DNA of 12,787 nt from an uncultured Caryophanales bacterium (GCA_946402785.1 CAMIXP010000028.1:1-12787); one strand, 5' to 3'; shown: positions 1 through 7,205, numbered from the stretch's first letter. Notes: a model not told the origin generated them from the sequence alone. A program made the numbers and translations.

Positions 1-1
1 A

Positions 2-388
2 AGACAAGAATTACAAAAACTAGAAGAATCCAGTGGATTTATTAAACATAATCACTTTCATGTAGAAGAAGTAGAAAAAGCAAAGAAAACAGTATTATCT
101 GTAGAATTAAAAGAAGAAGCTTTAAATCCATATGGTTTTGCTCATGGAGGATTAATATTTGGATTAGGAGATACTGCAATGGGAATTACAGCAAGATCAA
201 CCGGAAGAAATGCAGTAACTTTGAATTCCACAATTACATACTTAAGACCAACCGTAGGAAAAACATTAAAAGCAGAAGCAGAAATGATTAAAAATGGAAA
301 AAAGACCTGTTATTTAAGATGTAATTTTTATGACGAAAAAAACAATTTAACTGCCATCATGGATGCTAGTTATTATTATACAGATTAG
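2..388 (+). CDS. PaaI-family hotdog-fold thioesterase (5' end missing)
   Basis: The frame is open from the first bases of the window to TAG at 386-388, giving 128 visible residues; the true start lies upstream. The segment NPYGFAHGGLIFGLGDTA is the typical active-site region of PaaI/YbgC-type acyl-CoA thioesterases, with the HGG motif at nt 143-151 followed by the long hotdog helix. The later segment LNSTITYLRPTVGKTLKAEA matches the beta strands of the fold, including the usual YLRP turn. Family members hydrolyse acyl-CoA or aryl-CoA thioesters in the cytoplasm; the substrate cannot be read from the sequence. Its stop codon overlaps the Shine-Dalgarno of asnS, so the two are probably cotranscribed. 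The family call is firm; the physiological role is unknown. Confidence 0.85.
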   Translation, partial: RQELQKLEESSGFIKHNHFHVEEVEKAKKTVLSVELKEEALNPYGFAHGGLIFGLGDTAMGITARSTGRNAVTLNSTITYLRPTVGKTLKAEAEMIKNGKKTCYLRCNFYDEKNNLTAIMDASYYYTD

Positions 389-400
389 GAGGTGTCATTT

Positions 401-1780
401 ATGACCGATAAAGAATTATTTGAAAAAACAAAAGACTATTTAGGAACAAAAGTTGTTCTACAAGGATGGGTTAGAAATCATAGAAAACAAAAAGAATTTG
501 GATTCATTGATTTTTCAGATGGAACATTTTTTAAGCATGTACAAATCGTTTATGATAACAAATTAAAAGATTTTGATGAGATTCAAAAGATAAGAGTAGG
601 AAGTAGTATTAAAGTAGAAGGAGAAGTAGTAGAGTCTCCAAAAGAAGGACAAGAATTTGAAGTACAAGCAACTTCTGTAGAATTGTTAGGAGATTGTCCA
701 GAAGATTACCCAATGCAACCAAAAGCTCACTCAAGAGAATTCTTAAGAGAACAAGCATATCTTCGTCCAAGAACGAACCTATTCCAAGCAGTATTTAGAA
801 TTCGTAGTGTAGCTGCAATGGCCATTCATGAATACTTCCAATCAAATAACTATTTATATGTACATACACCATTAATCACAACAGCAGATTGTGAAGGATC
901 AGATCAAATGTTTAAAATAACAACCCTAGATTTAAATAATCTTCCAAAAGGAGAAGATAAGAAAGTAGATATGTCAAAAGATTTATTTGGCGCAACTTCT
1001 TATATTACAGGATCAGGACAATTACATGGAGAAACATTTGCTCTAGCATTCAATCGTATTTATACATTTGGACCAACATTCCGTACAGAAAACTCTAATA
1101 CAAAGACACACGCAAATGAATTCTGGATGATTGAACCAGAAATGTCATTCTGTGATTTAAATGGATTAATGGACATTGAAGAAGAAATGTTAAAGTTTAT
1201 TGTAAAATATGTATTAGACAGATGCCCTGAAGAAATCGCATTCTGTGATAAATTTGTAGAAAATGGATTAAAAGAAAAATTAGAAAAATTACTTGCTTCT
1301 CATTTCACAAGAGTTTCTCATCATGAAGTAATTGATATCTTAAAAGAAGCAAAAGAAAAATGGGAATTTGAACCAAGTTATGAAGAAGATATTGCCAAAG
1401 AACATGAGAAGTATATTACCGATCATTTTGGTGGACCAGTATTCATTACGGACTGGCCAAAAGATATTAAAGCTTGGTATATGAAAGTAAATCCAGACAA
1501 CAAGACAGTTGCTGCTGTTGACCTACAAGTACCAGGCGCAGGAGAATTAATGGGTGGTTCTCAAAGGGAAGATGATTATGACACATTAATGGCTCGTGCA
1601 AAATCAATGGGTGTTGATACCGACTCTGTAGATTGGTATATGAACCTAAGAAAATTCGGAGGATGTGTTCACTCAGGATTTGGTATGGGATTTGAAAGAT
1701 TAGTTATGTACCTAACAGGAATTGAAAACATCAGAGATGCTATTCCATATCCAAGAACACCAGGAAACTGTGATTATTAA
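401..1780 (+). CDS. asnS: Asparaginyl-tRNA synthetase
   Basis: Class II aminoacyl-tRNA synthetase that charges tRNA-Asn with asparagine in the cytoplasm. The ATG at 401 is chosen because AGGAGG at 387-392 sits 8 nt upstream; the GTG at 392 lies inside that Shine-Dalgarno. The product is 459 residues, normal for bacterial AsnRS. An N-terminal anticodon-binding OB fold (about residues 12-110) is followed by the catalytic core. Motif 2 begins at FRTENSNT (residues 227-234), and motif 3 GFGMGFER is at 426-433 with the ATP-binding Arg433. The sequences YITGSGQLHGE and IPYPRTPG are AsnRS-like rather than AspRS-like. It follows the thioesterase by 12 nt and ends in a terminator that begins at its stop codon. 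Confidence 0.97.
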   Translation: MTDKELFEKTKDYLGTKVVLQGWVRNHRKQKEFGFIDFSDGTFFKHVQIVYDNKLKDFDEIQKIRVGSSIKVEGEVVESPKEGQEFEVQATSVELLGDCPEDYPMQPKAHSREFLREQAYLRPRTNLFQAVFRIRSVAAMAIHEYFQSNNYLYVHTPLITTADCEGSDQMFKITTLDLNNLPKGEDKKVDMSKDLFGATSYITGSGQLHGETFALAFNRIYTFGPTFRTENSNTKTHANEFWMIEPEMSFCDLNGLMDIEEEMLKFIVKYVLDRCPEEIAFCDKFVENGLKEKLEKLLASHFTRVSHHEVIDILKEAKEKWEFEPSYEEDIAKEHEKYITDHFGGPVFITDWPKDIKAWYMKVNPDNKTVAAVDLQVPGAGELMGGSQREDDYDTLMARAKSMGVDTDSVDWYMNLRKFGGCVHSGFGMGFERLVMYLTGIENIRDAIPYPRTPGNCDY

Positions 1781-1804
1781 AAGAGGAAATATCCTCTTTT
1801 TTGT
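1779..1804 (+). terminator. Rho-independent terminator after asnS
   Basis: AAAGAGGA (1780-1787) pairs perfectly with TCCTCTTT (1792-1799) around a 4-nt loop, and a T-rich tail follows. The left arm starts on the last base of the asnS stop codon. Confidence 0.88.
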
Positions 1805-1824
1805 TTACAAATTAATTGTAAAAG

Positions 1825-1857
1825 CAATTACTGAATTTGTTAATTAACAGTAAATTG
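1825..1857. promoter_or_regulatory. Dyad-symmetric candidate operator upstream of the PP2C gene
   Basis: A perfect 12-bp palindrome TGTTAATTAACA (1838-1849) lies between imperfect arms CAATTACTG (1825-1833) and CAGTAAATTG (1848-1857), which are complementary apart from one extra A. It is about 32 bp upstream of the extended -10 of the next gene and downstream of the asnS terminator. Its position suits an upstream operator, but AT-rich palindromes arise easily by chance in this genome. Confidence 0.3.
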
Positions 1858-1888
1858 ACGATATATGCTTTTCATGAAAAAAACATCA

Positions 1889-1897
1889 TGTTATAAT
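1889..1897 (+). promoter_or_regulatory. Extended -10 promoter for the PP2C gene
   Basis: TGTTATAAT is a perfect extended -10 element (TGnTATAAT). At 17-bp spacing the -35 position (1869-1874) reads TTTTCA, only a partial match. Expected transcription start is near 1904, which rules out the upstream ATGs at 1865 and 1874 as starts for this transcript. Confidence 0.65.
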
Positions 1898-1918
1898 AAA
1901 AAACAGGTTGGTACAAAT

Positions 1919-2716
1919 ATGAAAACAATACAAGCAGAAACCAATATTGGTTTAGTAAGAAAAAATAATGAAGATGTTGCTTTAGCAATTACACACCCAA
2001 AAGATGAATCCATTCACCTTCTTTTAGTAGCGGATGGAATGGGTGGAAAAGAACATGGAGAGATTGCATCTTCTTATACAGCAAAAACATTTGAAAAATG
2101 GTTTAAGACAAGAAGTCCAAAAGTACTAAGTGATTGTGAAAAAGTAGAAGATCAAATCATAGAACTTGTGGATAAAATTAATGAAGATATTATCAAAAAA
2201 CTAGGACAGAATATGTCTGGAACAACCTTATCTCTTGCATTAATTAACAGAAATGGAACAGTTATCGCCAATGCAGGAGATTCTAGAATCTACATGTATC
2301 GTAATAAAAAATTGATTCAAATATCAGAAGATGATTCCGATGTTTGGTATTACTACAAATATGGAATGGTTCGAAAAGATGATTTAAGATTCTTTTATAA
2401 TAACAACATTATTACAGCTTGCATTGGACTTGCGGATGATATTTGTACGGTAAAAACAGAAATTATCGAAAATAATTATGATCTTCTTCTTTTGGTAACA
2501 GATGGAGTAACGGATTTAATTACGGATAGAAAAATTAAGAAACTAATTGAATCTCATCGTAATAAAGATATCTTGAAAAAGATTGTACATGAAGCTGTCT
2601 ACGTAGAACAAAACTTAAAAATACCACTACGTTTAAAGCATAAAAAACTATCAAAATACATTCTTCCATTCCATGGAAGAGACAATGCATCCGGTGCTAT
2701 CTACATCAAAAGATAG
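1919..2716 (+). CDS. PP2C-type (PPM) serine/threonine protein phosphatase
   Basis: Metal-dependent phosphatase of the PrpC/Stp1 type, which removes phosphate from Ser/Thr on proteins. At 265 residues it is slightly longer than B. subtilis PrpC. The in-frame ATGs at 1865 and 1874 lie upstream of the -10 element, so I start at 1919, where a weak AGGTTGG is at 1905-1911. Conserved motifs in order: RKNNED (14-19), metal-binding DGMGG (39-43), SGTT (100-103), GDSR (120-123), TDG with metal ligand Asp195, and GRDN with Asp255-Asn256. All expected metal-binding acids appear present, so it should be active. The segment after GDSR, normally conserved around a SxDHS motif, is unlike the family here (SEDDSDVWYYYKYG). 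No PASTA kinase is adjacent, although prpC-prkC pairs are usual in Firmicutes. No terminator follows, so some readthrough into the next gene is possible. Confidence 0.9.
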   Translation: MKTIQAETNIGLVRKNNEDVALAITHPKDESIHLLLVADGMGGKEHGEIASSYTAKTFEKWFKTRSPKVLSDCEKVEDQIIELVDKINEDIIKKLGQNMSGTTLSLALINRNGTVIANAGDSRIYMYRNKKLIQISEDDSDVWYYYKYGMVRKDDLRFFYNNNIITACIGLADDICTVKTEIIENNYDLLLLVTDGVTDLITDRKIKKLIESHRNKDILKKIVHEAVYVEQNLKIPLRLKHKKLSKYILPFHGRDNASGAIYIKR

Positions 2717-2724
2717 GGTAAAAC

Positions 2725-2753
2725 TTGAAAAAATAAGCAAAATATGATATAAT
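2725..2753 (+). promoter_or_regulatory. Sigma-A promoter with extended -10
   Basis: TTGAAA (2725-2730) and TATAAT (2748-2753) are separated by exactly 17 bp, with TG at 2745-2746 giving an extended -10. One mismatch to consensus overall. Expected start is near 2760. Confidence 0.85.
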
Positions 2754-2755
2754 AT

Positions 2756-2776
2756 CTCTACCAATTGGGGGTAGAG
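2756..2776. promoter_or_regulatory. Inverted repeat over the transcription start and Shine-Dalgarno
   Basis: CTCTACC (2756-2762) and GGTAGAG (2770-2776) are perfect 7-bp arms around a 7-nt spacer. The dyad begins 2 bp after the -10 and its right arm touches the Shine-Dalgarno (AGAGGG, 2773-2778). If transcription starts near 2760 most of the left arm is absent from the RNA, which favours a DNA operator over an RNA hairpin. No known regulator is recognised. Confidence 0.4.
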
Positions 2777-2780
2777 GGTT

Positions 2781-3044
2781 ATGAGTCAAAAACAAAAAAA
2801 GATACTAGTGCGTTTAGACGTATTAGAAGTAGTATTATCAATTATTGGATTTATTTTATGCTTTATGATTTTCGCAATGACAAATGCAAATGAAAGATAT
2901 TTCTTCTTTGCAGTAACACTTGCATTAGGAATGAATATTATTCATAGTATAAAAGAACTTATGAAAAGAACAGAAAAACCTAGAGTATTAAAATATTCTA
3001 AGAAGATAATTGGTGAAAAAAGTTTAGAAAAGGTGTCTTATTAG
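2781..3044 (+). CDS. Small two-helix membrane protein, unknown function
   Basis: An 87-residue protein I do not recognise. A short basic N-terminus (MSQKQKK) is followed by two predicted hydrophobic helices at about residues 14-34 and 40-58, then a basic tail of about 28 residues rich in Lys. The short polar loop TNANER between the helices implies a hairpin with both ends on the cytoplasmic side by the positive-inside rule. The ATG is preceded by GAGGG at 2774-2778. It has its own strong promoter and its terminator overlaps the stop codon, so it looks like an independent, expressed gene. It could be regulatory or a membrane anchor; nothing in the sequence decides this. Confidence 0.75.
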   Translation: MSQKQKKILVRLDVLEVVLSIIGFILCFMIFAMTNANERYFFFAVTLALGMNIIHSIKELMKRTEKPRVLKYSKKIIGEKSLEKVSY

Positions 3045-3056
3045 ACATCTTTTTTT
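3028..3056 (+). terminator. Terminator overlapping the stop codon of the small membrane protein
   Basis: AGGTGTCT (3031-3038) pairs with AGACATCT (3043-3050), with one G-U pair and a 4-nt loop; A and T runs extend the stem, and a T tract follows. The stop codon TAG (3042-3044) lies in the loop and right arm. Confidence 0.85.
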
Positions 3057-3095
3057 GTTTTATAAAAATACTTTCTTTTTTTTTATATAATTATT

Positions 3096-3104
3096 TGCTA
3101 TAAT
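3096..3104 (+). promoter_or_regulatory. Extended -10 promoter for the HerA-like gene
   Basis: TGCTATAAT is a perfect extended -10. The -35 position (3076-3081) is a run of T, so the element probably relies on the TG motif. The expected start near 3111 gives a leader of about 20 nt. Confidence 0.6.
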
Positions 3105-3130
3105 AAAAGCATAATAGAGGGTGATTTGTG

Positions 3131-4969
3131 ATGCTAGGAAAAATTGAAGAAATAATCGACAACCAGGTCAAAATCAAACTAGATATCGACATGACGGAAC
3201 AACCTAGTTTAGTAAATTTACATGTCATTTTCGAGGACGGAAACAAGAAAATCGTCGCAGAAATTGCCAATACGAATAAAGAATTTATGTTTGCGAACGT
3301 AGTAGGTGAAATTGTAAATGGTGTTTTTACTCCAGGATCAAGTTCAAAACCATCTTTCCGTTCAAAAGTAAGAATCATCGATATGTCTGAACTAGAATTA
3401 ATTCTAGGAAAACAAGAATTAACACGTGGAGTAACAAACTTTGGAACTAGTAATGTATATGATGGATATAAGATTAATGTCAGCATCAATGACTTTTTCA
3501 ATAGCCACTTTACGATACTAGGAAACTCTGGTTCTGGTAAGAGTAGTGCTGTTGCATCAATCTTACAAAAATTATTTACAGGACCAACACCTCCTATTAA
3601 TTCCAGCTTATTCTTTTTCGATGCATATGGAGAATATACGAATGCATTCTCAAAATTACATGAAAGAAACCCACAATTGGGTTATAAAGCATATACAACG
3701 AATATCGTAGATCCAGACTGTGAAGTATTAAGAATTCCAGTATGGTTACTAGATGTAGATGACTTAGCATTATTGCTAGATGTAACGTCACCTGCCCAAC
3801 TACCAATTATTGAAAAAGCAATCAAGCTTGTTCAAATCTTAACAGGTAGAAGTGAAAGCGTTATTCGTAGAAAAAATGATATTATTGCGAGAGCAGTTCA
3901 AGATATCTTATTAAGTGGAGCAGAATCTACGAAAATAAGAGACCAAGTTATGGGTGTATTAACCAAGTTTAATACAACAACCTTAAATCTAGAAAGCCCA
4001 ATCGTACAACCAGGATATACAAGAACATTAAAACAATGTCTATATGTTGATAAGATTGGTAAGATGCAAGAAATGGAATTGGTTGTAGAATTCATCCGAG
4101 GATACATCATTGAAGATGAAGTATTAGAAGATGTAGATGCCAATCCATATTATTCCTTAAATGATTTGGAACTTGCAATGGACTTTGCATTAATTAGTGA
4201 AGGTATTTTAAAGAGTGATAAAGTATTCGATAATGCCAATGTTATGAGTGTTCGTCTTCATACTTTAGCAACTGGAGAAAACAGACACTACTTTACGTAT
4301 CCAAAATATGTAACAAAAGATGACTTTATTGAGTCACTTCTAATCAATCCACAAACAGGAGCCAAAGCACAGATCATTAACTTCAACATTAACTATGTAG
4401 ATGATCGTTTAGCAAAAGTAATCACAAAGATTCTATCAAGAATGCTATTCCAAAAAGCTAGTACACTAAAGCCAAGAGGAAGTAGAGCATTCCACATTAT
4501 CATTGAAGAGGCACACAGATATGTTCAACATGATAGTGATATTGAAATCTTAGGATATAATATCTTTGAACGTATTGCCAAAGAAGGACGTAAGTATGGT
4601 ATCTTCTTAGCAATGATTACCCAAAGACCGAGTGAACTGTCAGATACCTGTGTATCTCAGTGTGCTAACTTCTTAATCTTAAGAACAATGCACCCAGTGG
4701 ATTTAAAATATATTAAAGAAATGGTACCGAACATTTCCTCAGAAATTGTTCAACAATTGAAGAATTTGAAACCAGGAAATTGTATCGCATTTGGTACAGC
4801 ATTTAGAGTTCCAACCTCTTTATACATTGATTTACCAAATCCAAAACCATTATCAAATAACGTTGATTTGGAAACAGTTTGGTATACAGGACAAGCAGTT
4901 GCTCCAACAACAGATGTATCTGCTTTAATGACAATGCAGGTAAATCAACAACAACCTAGACAATTCTAA
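3131..4969 (+). CDS. HerA/DUF87-type hexameric ATPase
   Basis: A 612-residue P-loop ATPase of the HerA branch of the FtsK/HerA superfamily. GTG (3128) and ATG (3131) are adjacent in frame; ATG is preferred because AGAGGGTG (3116-3123) is better spaced to it. An N-terminal beta-rich HAS-barrel-like segment (about residues 3-85) precedes the ATPase core. Walker A GNSGSGKSS is at 131-139 with Lys137; the Walker B strand ends IIIEEAH with Glu459-Glu460; the nearby ITQRP is the usual sensor-like motif. HerA proteins form hexameric rings that translocate along duplex DNA, in archaea with the nuclease NurA for end resection; bacterial relatives often occur in phage-defence modules with SIR2, NurA-like or other effectors. 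Here no nuclease or effector is adjacent and neighbours are housekeeping genes, so a chromosomal DNA-processing role seems more likely than defence. The fold is certain; the role is inferred. Confidence 0.9.
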   Translation: MLGKIEEIIDNQVKIKLDIDMTEQPSLVNLHVIFEDGNKKIVAEIANTNKEFMFANVVGEIVNGVFTPGSSSKPSFRSKVRIIDMSELELILGKQELTRGVTNFGTSNVYDGYKINVSINDFFNSHFTILGNSGSGKSSAVASILQKLFTGPTPPINSSLFFFDAYGEYTNAFSKLHERNPQLGYKAYTTNIVDPDCEVLRIPVWLLDVDDLALLLDVTSPAQLPIIEKAIKLVQILTGRSESVIRRKNDIIARAVQDILLSGAESTKIRDQVMGVLTKFNTTTLNLESPIVQPGYTRTLKQCLYVDKIGKMQEMELVVEFIRGYIIEDEVLEDVDANPYYSLNDLELAMDFALISEGILKSDKVFDNANVMSVRLHTLATGENRHYFTYPKYVTKDDFIESLLINPQTGAKAQIINFNINYVDDRLAKVITKILSRMLFQKASTLKPRGSRAFHIIIEEAHRYVQHDSDIEILGYNIFERIAKEGRKYGIFLAMITQRPSELSDTCVSQCANFLILRTMHPVDLKYIKEMVPNISSEIVQQLKNLKPGNCIAFGTAFRVPTSLYIDLPNPKPLSNNVDLETVWYTGQAVAPTTDVSALMTMQVNQQQPRQF

Positions 4970-4984
4970 AGAAAATAGAATGAT

Positions 4985-5014
4985 AAGAAAATGTAAAATT
5001 TTACTTTTTCTTTT
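4985..5014. terminator. AT-rich hairpin between the HerA-like gene and sepF
   Basis: AAGAAAA-T-GTAAAA (4985-4998) and TTTTAC-T-TTTTCTT (4999-5012) form a near-perfect dyad with one T-T mismatch, and a T-rich tract follows. Only two G-C pairs are present, so it would be a weak, possibly bidirectional terminator. Confidence 0.5.
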
Positions 5015-5024
5015 CAAAATAATA

Positions 5025-5033
5025 TGCTAAAAT
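5025..5033 (+). promoter_or_regulatory. Extended -10 promoter for sepF-divIVA
   Basis: TGCTAAAAT matches an extended -10 with one mismatch in the hexamer. The -35 region (5005-5010, TTTTTC) is poor and overlaps the preceding hairpin. The leader to the sepF start would be about 60 nt. Confidence 0.45.
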
Positions 5034-5101
5034 AATCATAGTAGAAATATTAAACAAGATTTTAATATGGTATGAGATATAAAAATAAAGGAGTAGGTAA
5101 C

Positions 5102-5545
5102 GTGAAAGATAAATTAAAAGGATTTTTTGGTGCAGCAGAAGAAACAGAAGAAAGAACAGAAGAGGAAGGATTTTATAAGACTTCTAGAGAAGAATACCAT
5201 GAACAAAATGGTATAGCAGGTTCTAAGATGATGCTTTTAGAACCACGTGCATATTCTGAAAGTCAACAAATCGCAGATTATTTAAAAAGAAGAAATGCAG
5301 TAGTTGTAAACTTAAAAAGAGTAACTCCAGATCAAGCAAAAAGAATTGTAGACTTCTTATATGGTACAATTTATGCCATTGATGGAGATATTCAAAAATT
5401 AGGTGGAGGAATTTTCCTATGTACACCAAATAATGTTGTAGTAGATGGTAAGATTAGTGATGAAAATGCACAACAAGCTAATCCAGCAAAGCCAGGTGCA
5501 GATTATTTGAATGAGAAAGAAGAAACAGAGGACGATTTCTTTTAA
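5102..5545 (+). CDS. sepF: Cell division protein SepF
   Basis: SepF binds the C-terminal tail of FtsZ, bundles filaments and anchors the Z ring to the membrane. I choose GTG at 5102: GGAG (5090-5093) lies 8 nt upstream, and the product then begins MKDKLKGFFG, the amphipathic membrane-targeting helix expected at the SepF N-terminus. The in-frame ATG at 5072 would put ten extra residues before that helix. The product is 147 residues, in the normal range. An acidic linker (about 11-40) leads to the compact core (about 42-120) with hallmarks EPRAYSESQQIADYLKRR, NLKRVTPDQAKRIVDFLYG and GGGIFLCTPNNV. A short acidic tail follows. divIVA starts 29 nt downstream, so the pair is an operon. Confidence 0.95.
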   Translation: MKDKLKGFFGAAEETEERTEEEGFYKTSREEYHEQNGIAGSKMMLLEPRAYSESQQIADYLKRRNAVVVNLKRVTPDQAKRIVDFLYGTIYAIDGDIQKLGGGIFLCTPNNVVVDGKISDENAQQANPAKPGADYLNEKEETEDDFF

Positions 5546-5554
5546 AAACAACTC

Positions 5555-5571
5555 ATCATCTCTGAGGTGAT
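5555..5571 (+). promoter_or_regulatory. Small hairpin covering the divIVA Shine-Dalgarno
   Basis: ATCATC (5555-5560) can pair with GGTGAT (5566-5571) with one G-U pair and a 5-nt loop; the right arm contains the GAGGTGA ribosome binding site (5564-5570). It could tune divIVA translation relative to sepF. The helix is short and may be chance. Confidence 0.25.
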
Positions 5572-5574
5572 TAT

Positions 5575-5970
5575 ATGAAAAAATTTAGTTCTGAAACTAA
5601 TGGATATAATCGAGAAGAAGTTAATGATTTTATAAAAGAGGTTATTCAAGAAACAGAAGGAATGACAGATAAATATCGAGAACAAGAAGAAACAATTAAA
5701 CGTCTTCAAGAGGAAATCAACCAGTATCAAAAATTAGAAACATCGATTAAAGATGCTGTTAATGTATCAGAAAGTGAAAGAATTATTGCGGATGCAAAAA
5801 AAGATGCATCAGAAATTATTAATGAAGCACTAAGAAGTGCAGAAGAGATAGACGCTCAGAGAAGAATCTTAGAAAAAAATATGGAAATCTTCAAGAAAAA
5901 ATTAAAACTCATTGTAGAACAACAAATGGTAATTGTTGAAAAAATTAATGAATTAGAAATAAAAGAATAA
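5575..5970 (+). CDS. divIVA: DivIVA-family polar/septal scaffold protein (short form)
   Basis: DivIVA proteins are coiled-coil scaffolds that sense curved membrane at septa and poles and recruit division or growth factors. The ATG at 5575 has GAGGTGA at 5564-5570. The N-terminal lipid-binding motif is recognisable as FSSETNGYNREEVNDFI, followed by coiled coil (about 20-55) and a second helical segment ending in LKLIVEQQMVIVEKI, which aligns with the end of the B. subtilis protein. At 131 residues it is shorter than B. subtilis DivIVA (164): it lacks the leader before the first Phe, part of the middle coil and the acidic tail. The Phe-Arg pair that inserts into membrane in B. subtilis (F17-R18) is Thr-Asn at the aligned positions 8-9. 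Cotranscribed with sepF. GpsB is a shorter paralogue, but the length and C-terminal coil fit DivIVA better. Confidence 0.88.
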   Translation: MKKFSSETNGYNREEVNDFIKEVIQETEGMTDKYREQEETIKRLQEEINQYQKLETSIKDAVNVSESERIIADAKKDASEIINEALRSAEEIDAQRRILEKNMEIFKKKLKLIVEQQMVIVEKINELEIKE

Positions 5971-5994
5971 GTAGACAATCCGTCTACTTTTATT
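5969..5994 (+). terminator. Hairpin after divIVA (weak terminator or attenuator)
   Basis: AAGTAGAC (5969-5976) pairs perfectly with GTCTACTT (5982-5989), loop AATCC, tail TTTATTTT. The left arm starts within the divIVA stop codon. No promoter is visible between this hairpin and the next gene at 6009, so partial readthrough is likely. Confidence 0.7.
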
Positions 5995-6008
5995 TTAAGG
6001 AGATGCCT

Positions 6009-7205
6009 ATGAAAGAAGAATCGACAAAAAAGATTAAAAAAATCGAAGAATTAAAAGATAAAAAAGAAGAGGAAAAAGACACAGAAATTCTAGAAGAGGA
6101 AGAAGAATTAGAAGAAGAACCTCAAGAAGAAGAGAAAGAAGAAGAACCTGTAGAAGAAAAACCAAAACTAGATAAGAAGAAAATCATCATGATAAGTTCT
6201 ATTGCAGGAGCTGTTCTTCTAATATTAATTATTTTAATTCTATGTATTGTATTCAAGAAAGAAAAGAAACAAGAACCTAAAAAGAGTACAAACGATGGAT
6301 CTTTCGTATCAATCTTAAATCAATCTCTAGAAAGTGGAGAATTTGATAAAGAAATCAAAAGAGGATTAAAAGAAAATGGAATTCAAACAAAAAAGGTAAA
6401 AGTTCTATACTTAGATATTGATTCAGATGAGATGCAAGAAATTGTTGTTTATGCTGAAGAAAATAAGAAGGCCGTTCTTTTAAGCCTAGAAGTAGAAGAA
6501 GATATTGTATATGATGAATTCTATCCAATTGATGGAAATGATGCCTTAGGATATGGATATTCTTCTGAAAGAGGAGAAACCCTTTGGTATATTCTATACA
6601 ATGGAAATGTAGTGATTATATCTGATACAAAGAAGATTATTAAAGCAGAAGATTATATAGAAAACTATGTAGGTTTAGCATATAAATATAAAGGAAAAGT
6701 AATCGTAGAAAATGGATTAGATTACAAATTTGATCAAAAACTAGATGCTGAAAAACTAGAAAAAGAAGCTTTAACTGGAGAAATCGTATTAAAAGATAAT
6801 AATATTAAAATAGAAGATGCGAAGAGTATCTATGATCAATATTTAATCGATAAAGCAGAAAAAGAAAAGAAAGAACAAGAAGAAGCAGAAAAAAAGGCAA
6901 GAGAAGAAGAGGAAGCAAGAAAAACAAAAGGAACACTTCAAATTGGAAAATATGCCTATAAATATGGAAATTATAAACTTTATAATGCTGATAATGAAGA
7001 AGTAGGAGATGTTTCTCTATACTCAGATTTAACTTGTGTCTATAAAGGACAAGCTTGTACATACACAATTGGAGATGTAAGAGATGCCAGTGATTCTCTA
7101 GTTCCTGGACTTGCATTAAGTACAGGACAACACTTCATCACAACCGTAGATGAAGGAATTATGATTGAGCCAAAAACATCCAATTTATTGAAATATGTAG
7201 GGTAA
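6009..7205 (+). CDS. Single-pass membrane protein with acidic cytoplasmic tail, unknown function
   Basis: A 398-residue protein I do not recognise. ATG at 6009 is chosen over 6003 because AAGGAG (5997-6002) abuts 6003 but is 6 nt from 6009. Residues 1-55 are low-complexity Lys/Glu with long glutamate runs; a transmembrane helix follows at about 59-82, flanked by KKK and KKEKK, so the acidic tail should be cytoplasmic and the remaining 310 residues external. The outer part has a mixed alpha/beta region with DIDSDEMQE (136-144), resembling the DxDxDG-type calcium loops of FG-GAP-like proteins but lacking the glycine. A highly charged helix (281-307) leads to a C-terminal beta-rich domain with two cysteines (343, 350) that could pair. 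It sits between divIVA and ileS, where other Firmicutes have no such gene, so an envelope or division role is a reasonable guess only. Confidence 0.8.
   Translation: MKEESTKKIKKIEELKDKKEEEKDTEILEEEEELEEEPQEEEKEEEPVEEKPKLDKKKIIMISSIAGAVLLILIILILCIVFKKEKKQEPKKSTNDGSFVSILNQSLESGEFDKEIKRGLKENGIQTKKVKVLYLDIDSDEMQEIVVYAEENKKAVLLSLEVEEDIVYDEFYPIDGNDALGYGYSSERGETLWYILYNGNVVIISDTKKIIKAEDYIENYVGLAYKYKGKVIVENGLDYKFDQKLDAEKLEKEALTGEIVLKDNNIKIEDAKSIYDQYLIDKAEKEKKEQEEAEKKAREEEEARKTKGTLQIGKYAYKYGNYKLYNADNEEVGDVSLYSDLTCVYKGQACTYTIGDVRDASDSLVPGLALSTGQHFITTVDEGIMIEPKTSNLLKYVG

Noticed and set aside
1855..1860. TTGACG as a -35 for the PP2C gene
   Set aside because: It is 31 bp from the good TATAAT at 1892, and at 17-bp spacing the -10 position is a run of A.
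3091..3501. Antisense open frame opposite the start of the HerA-like gene
   Set aside because: It mirrors a gene with clear motifs, has no ribosome binding site and no recognisable composition; it is a shadow frame.
3131..4969. HerA-based anti-phage defence system
   Set aside because: No effector, nuclease, SIR2 or other defence gene is adjacent, and flanking genes are housekeeping in character.
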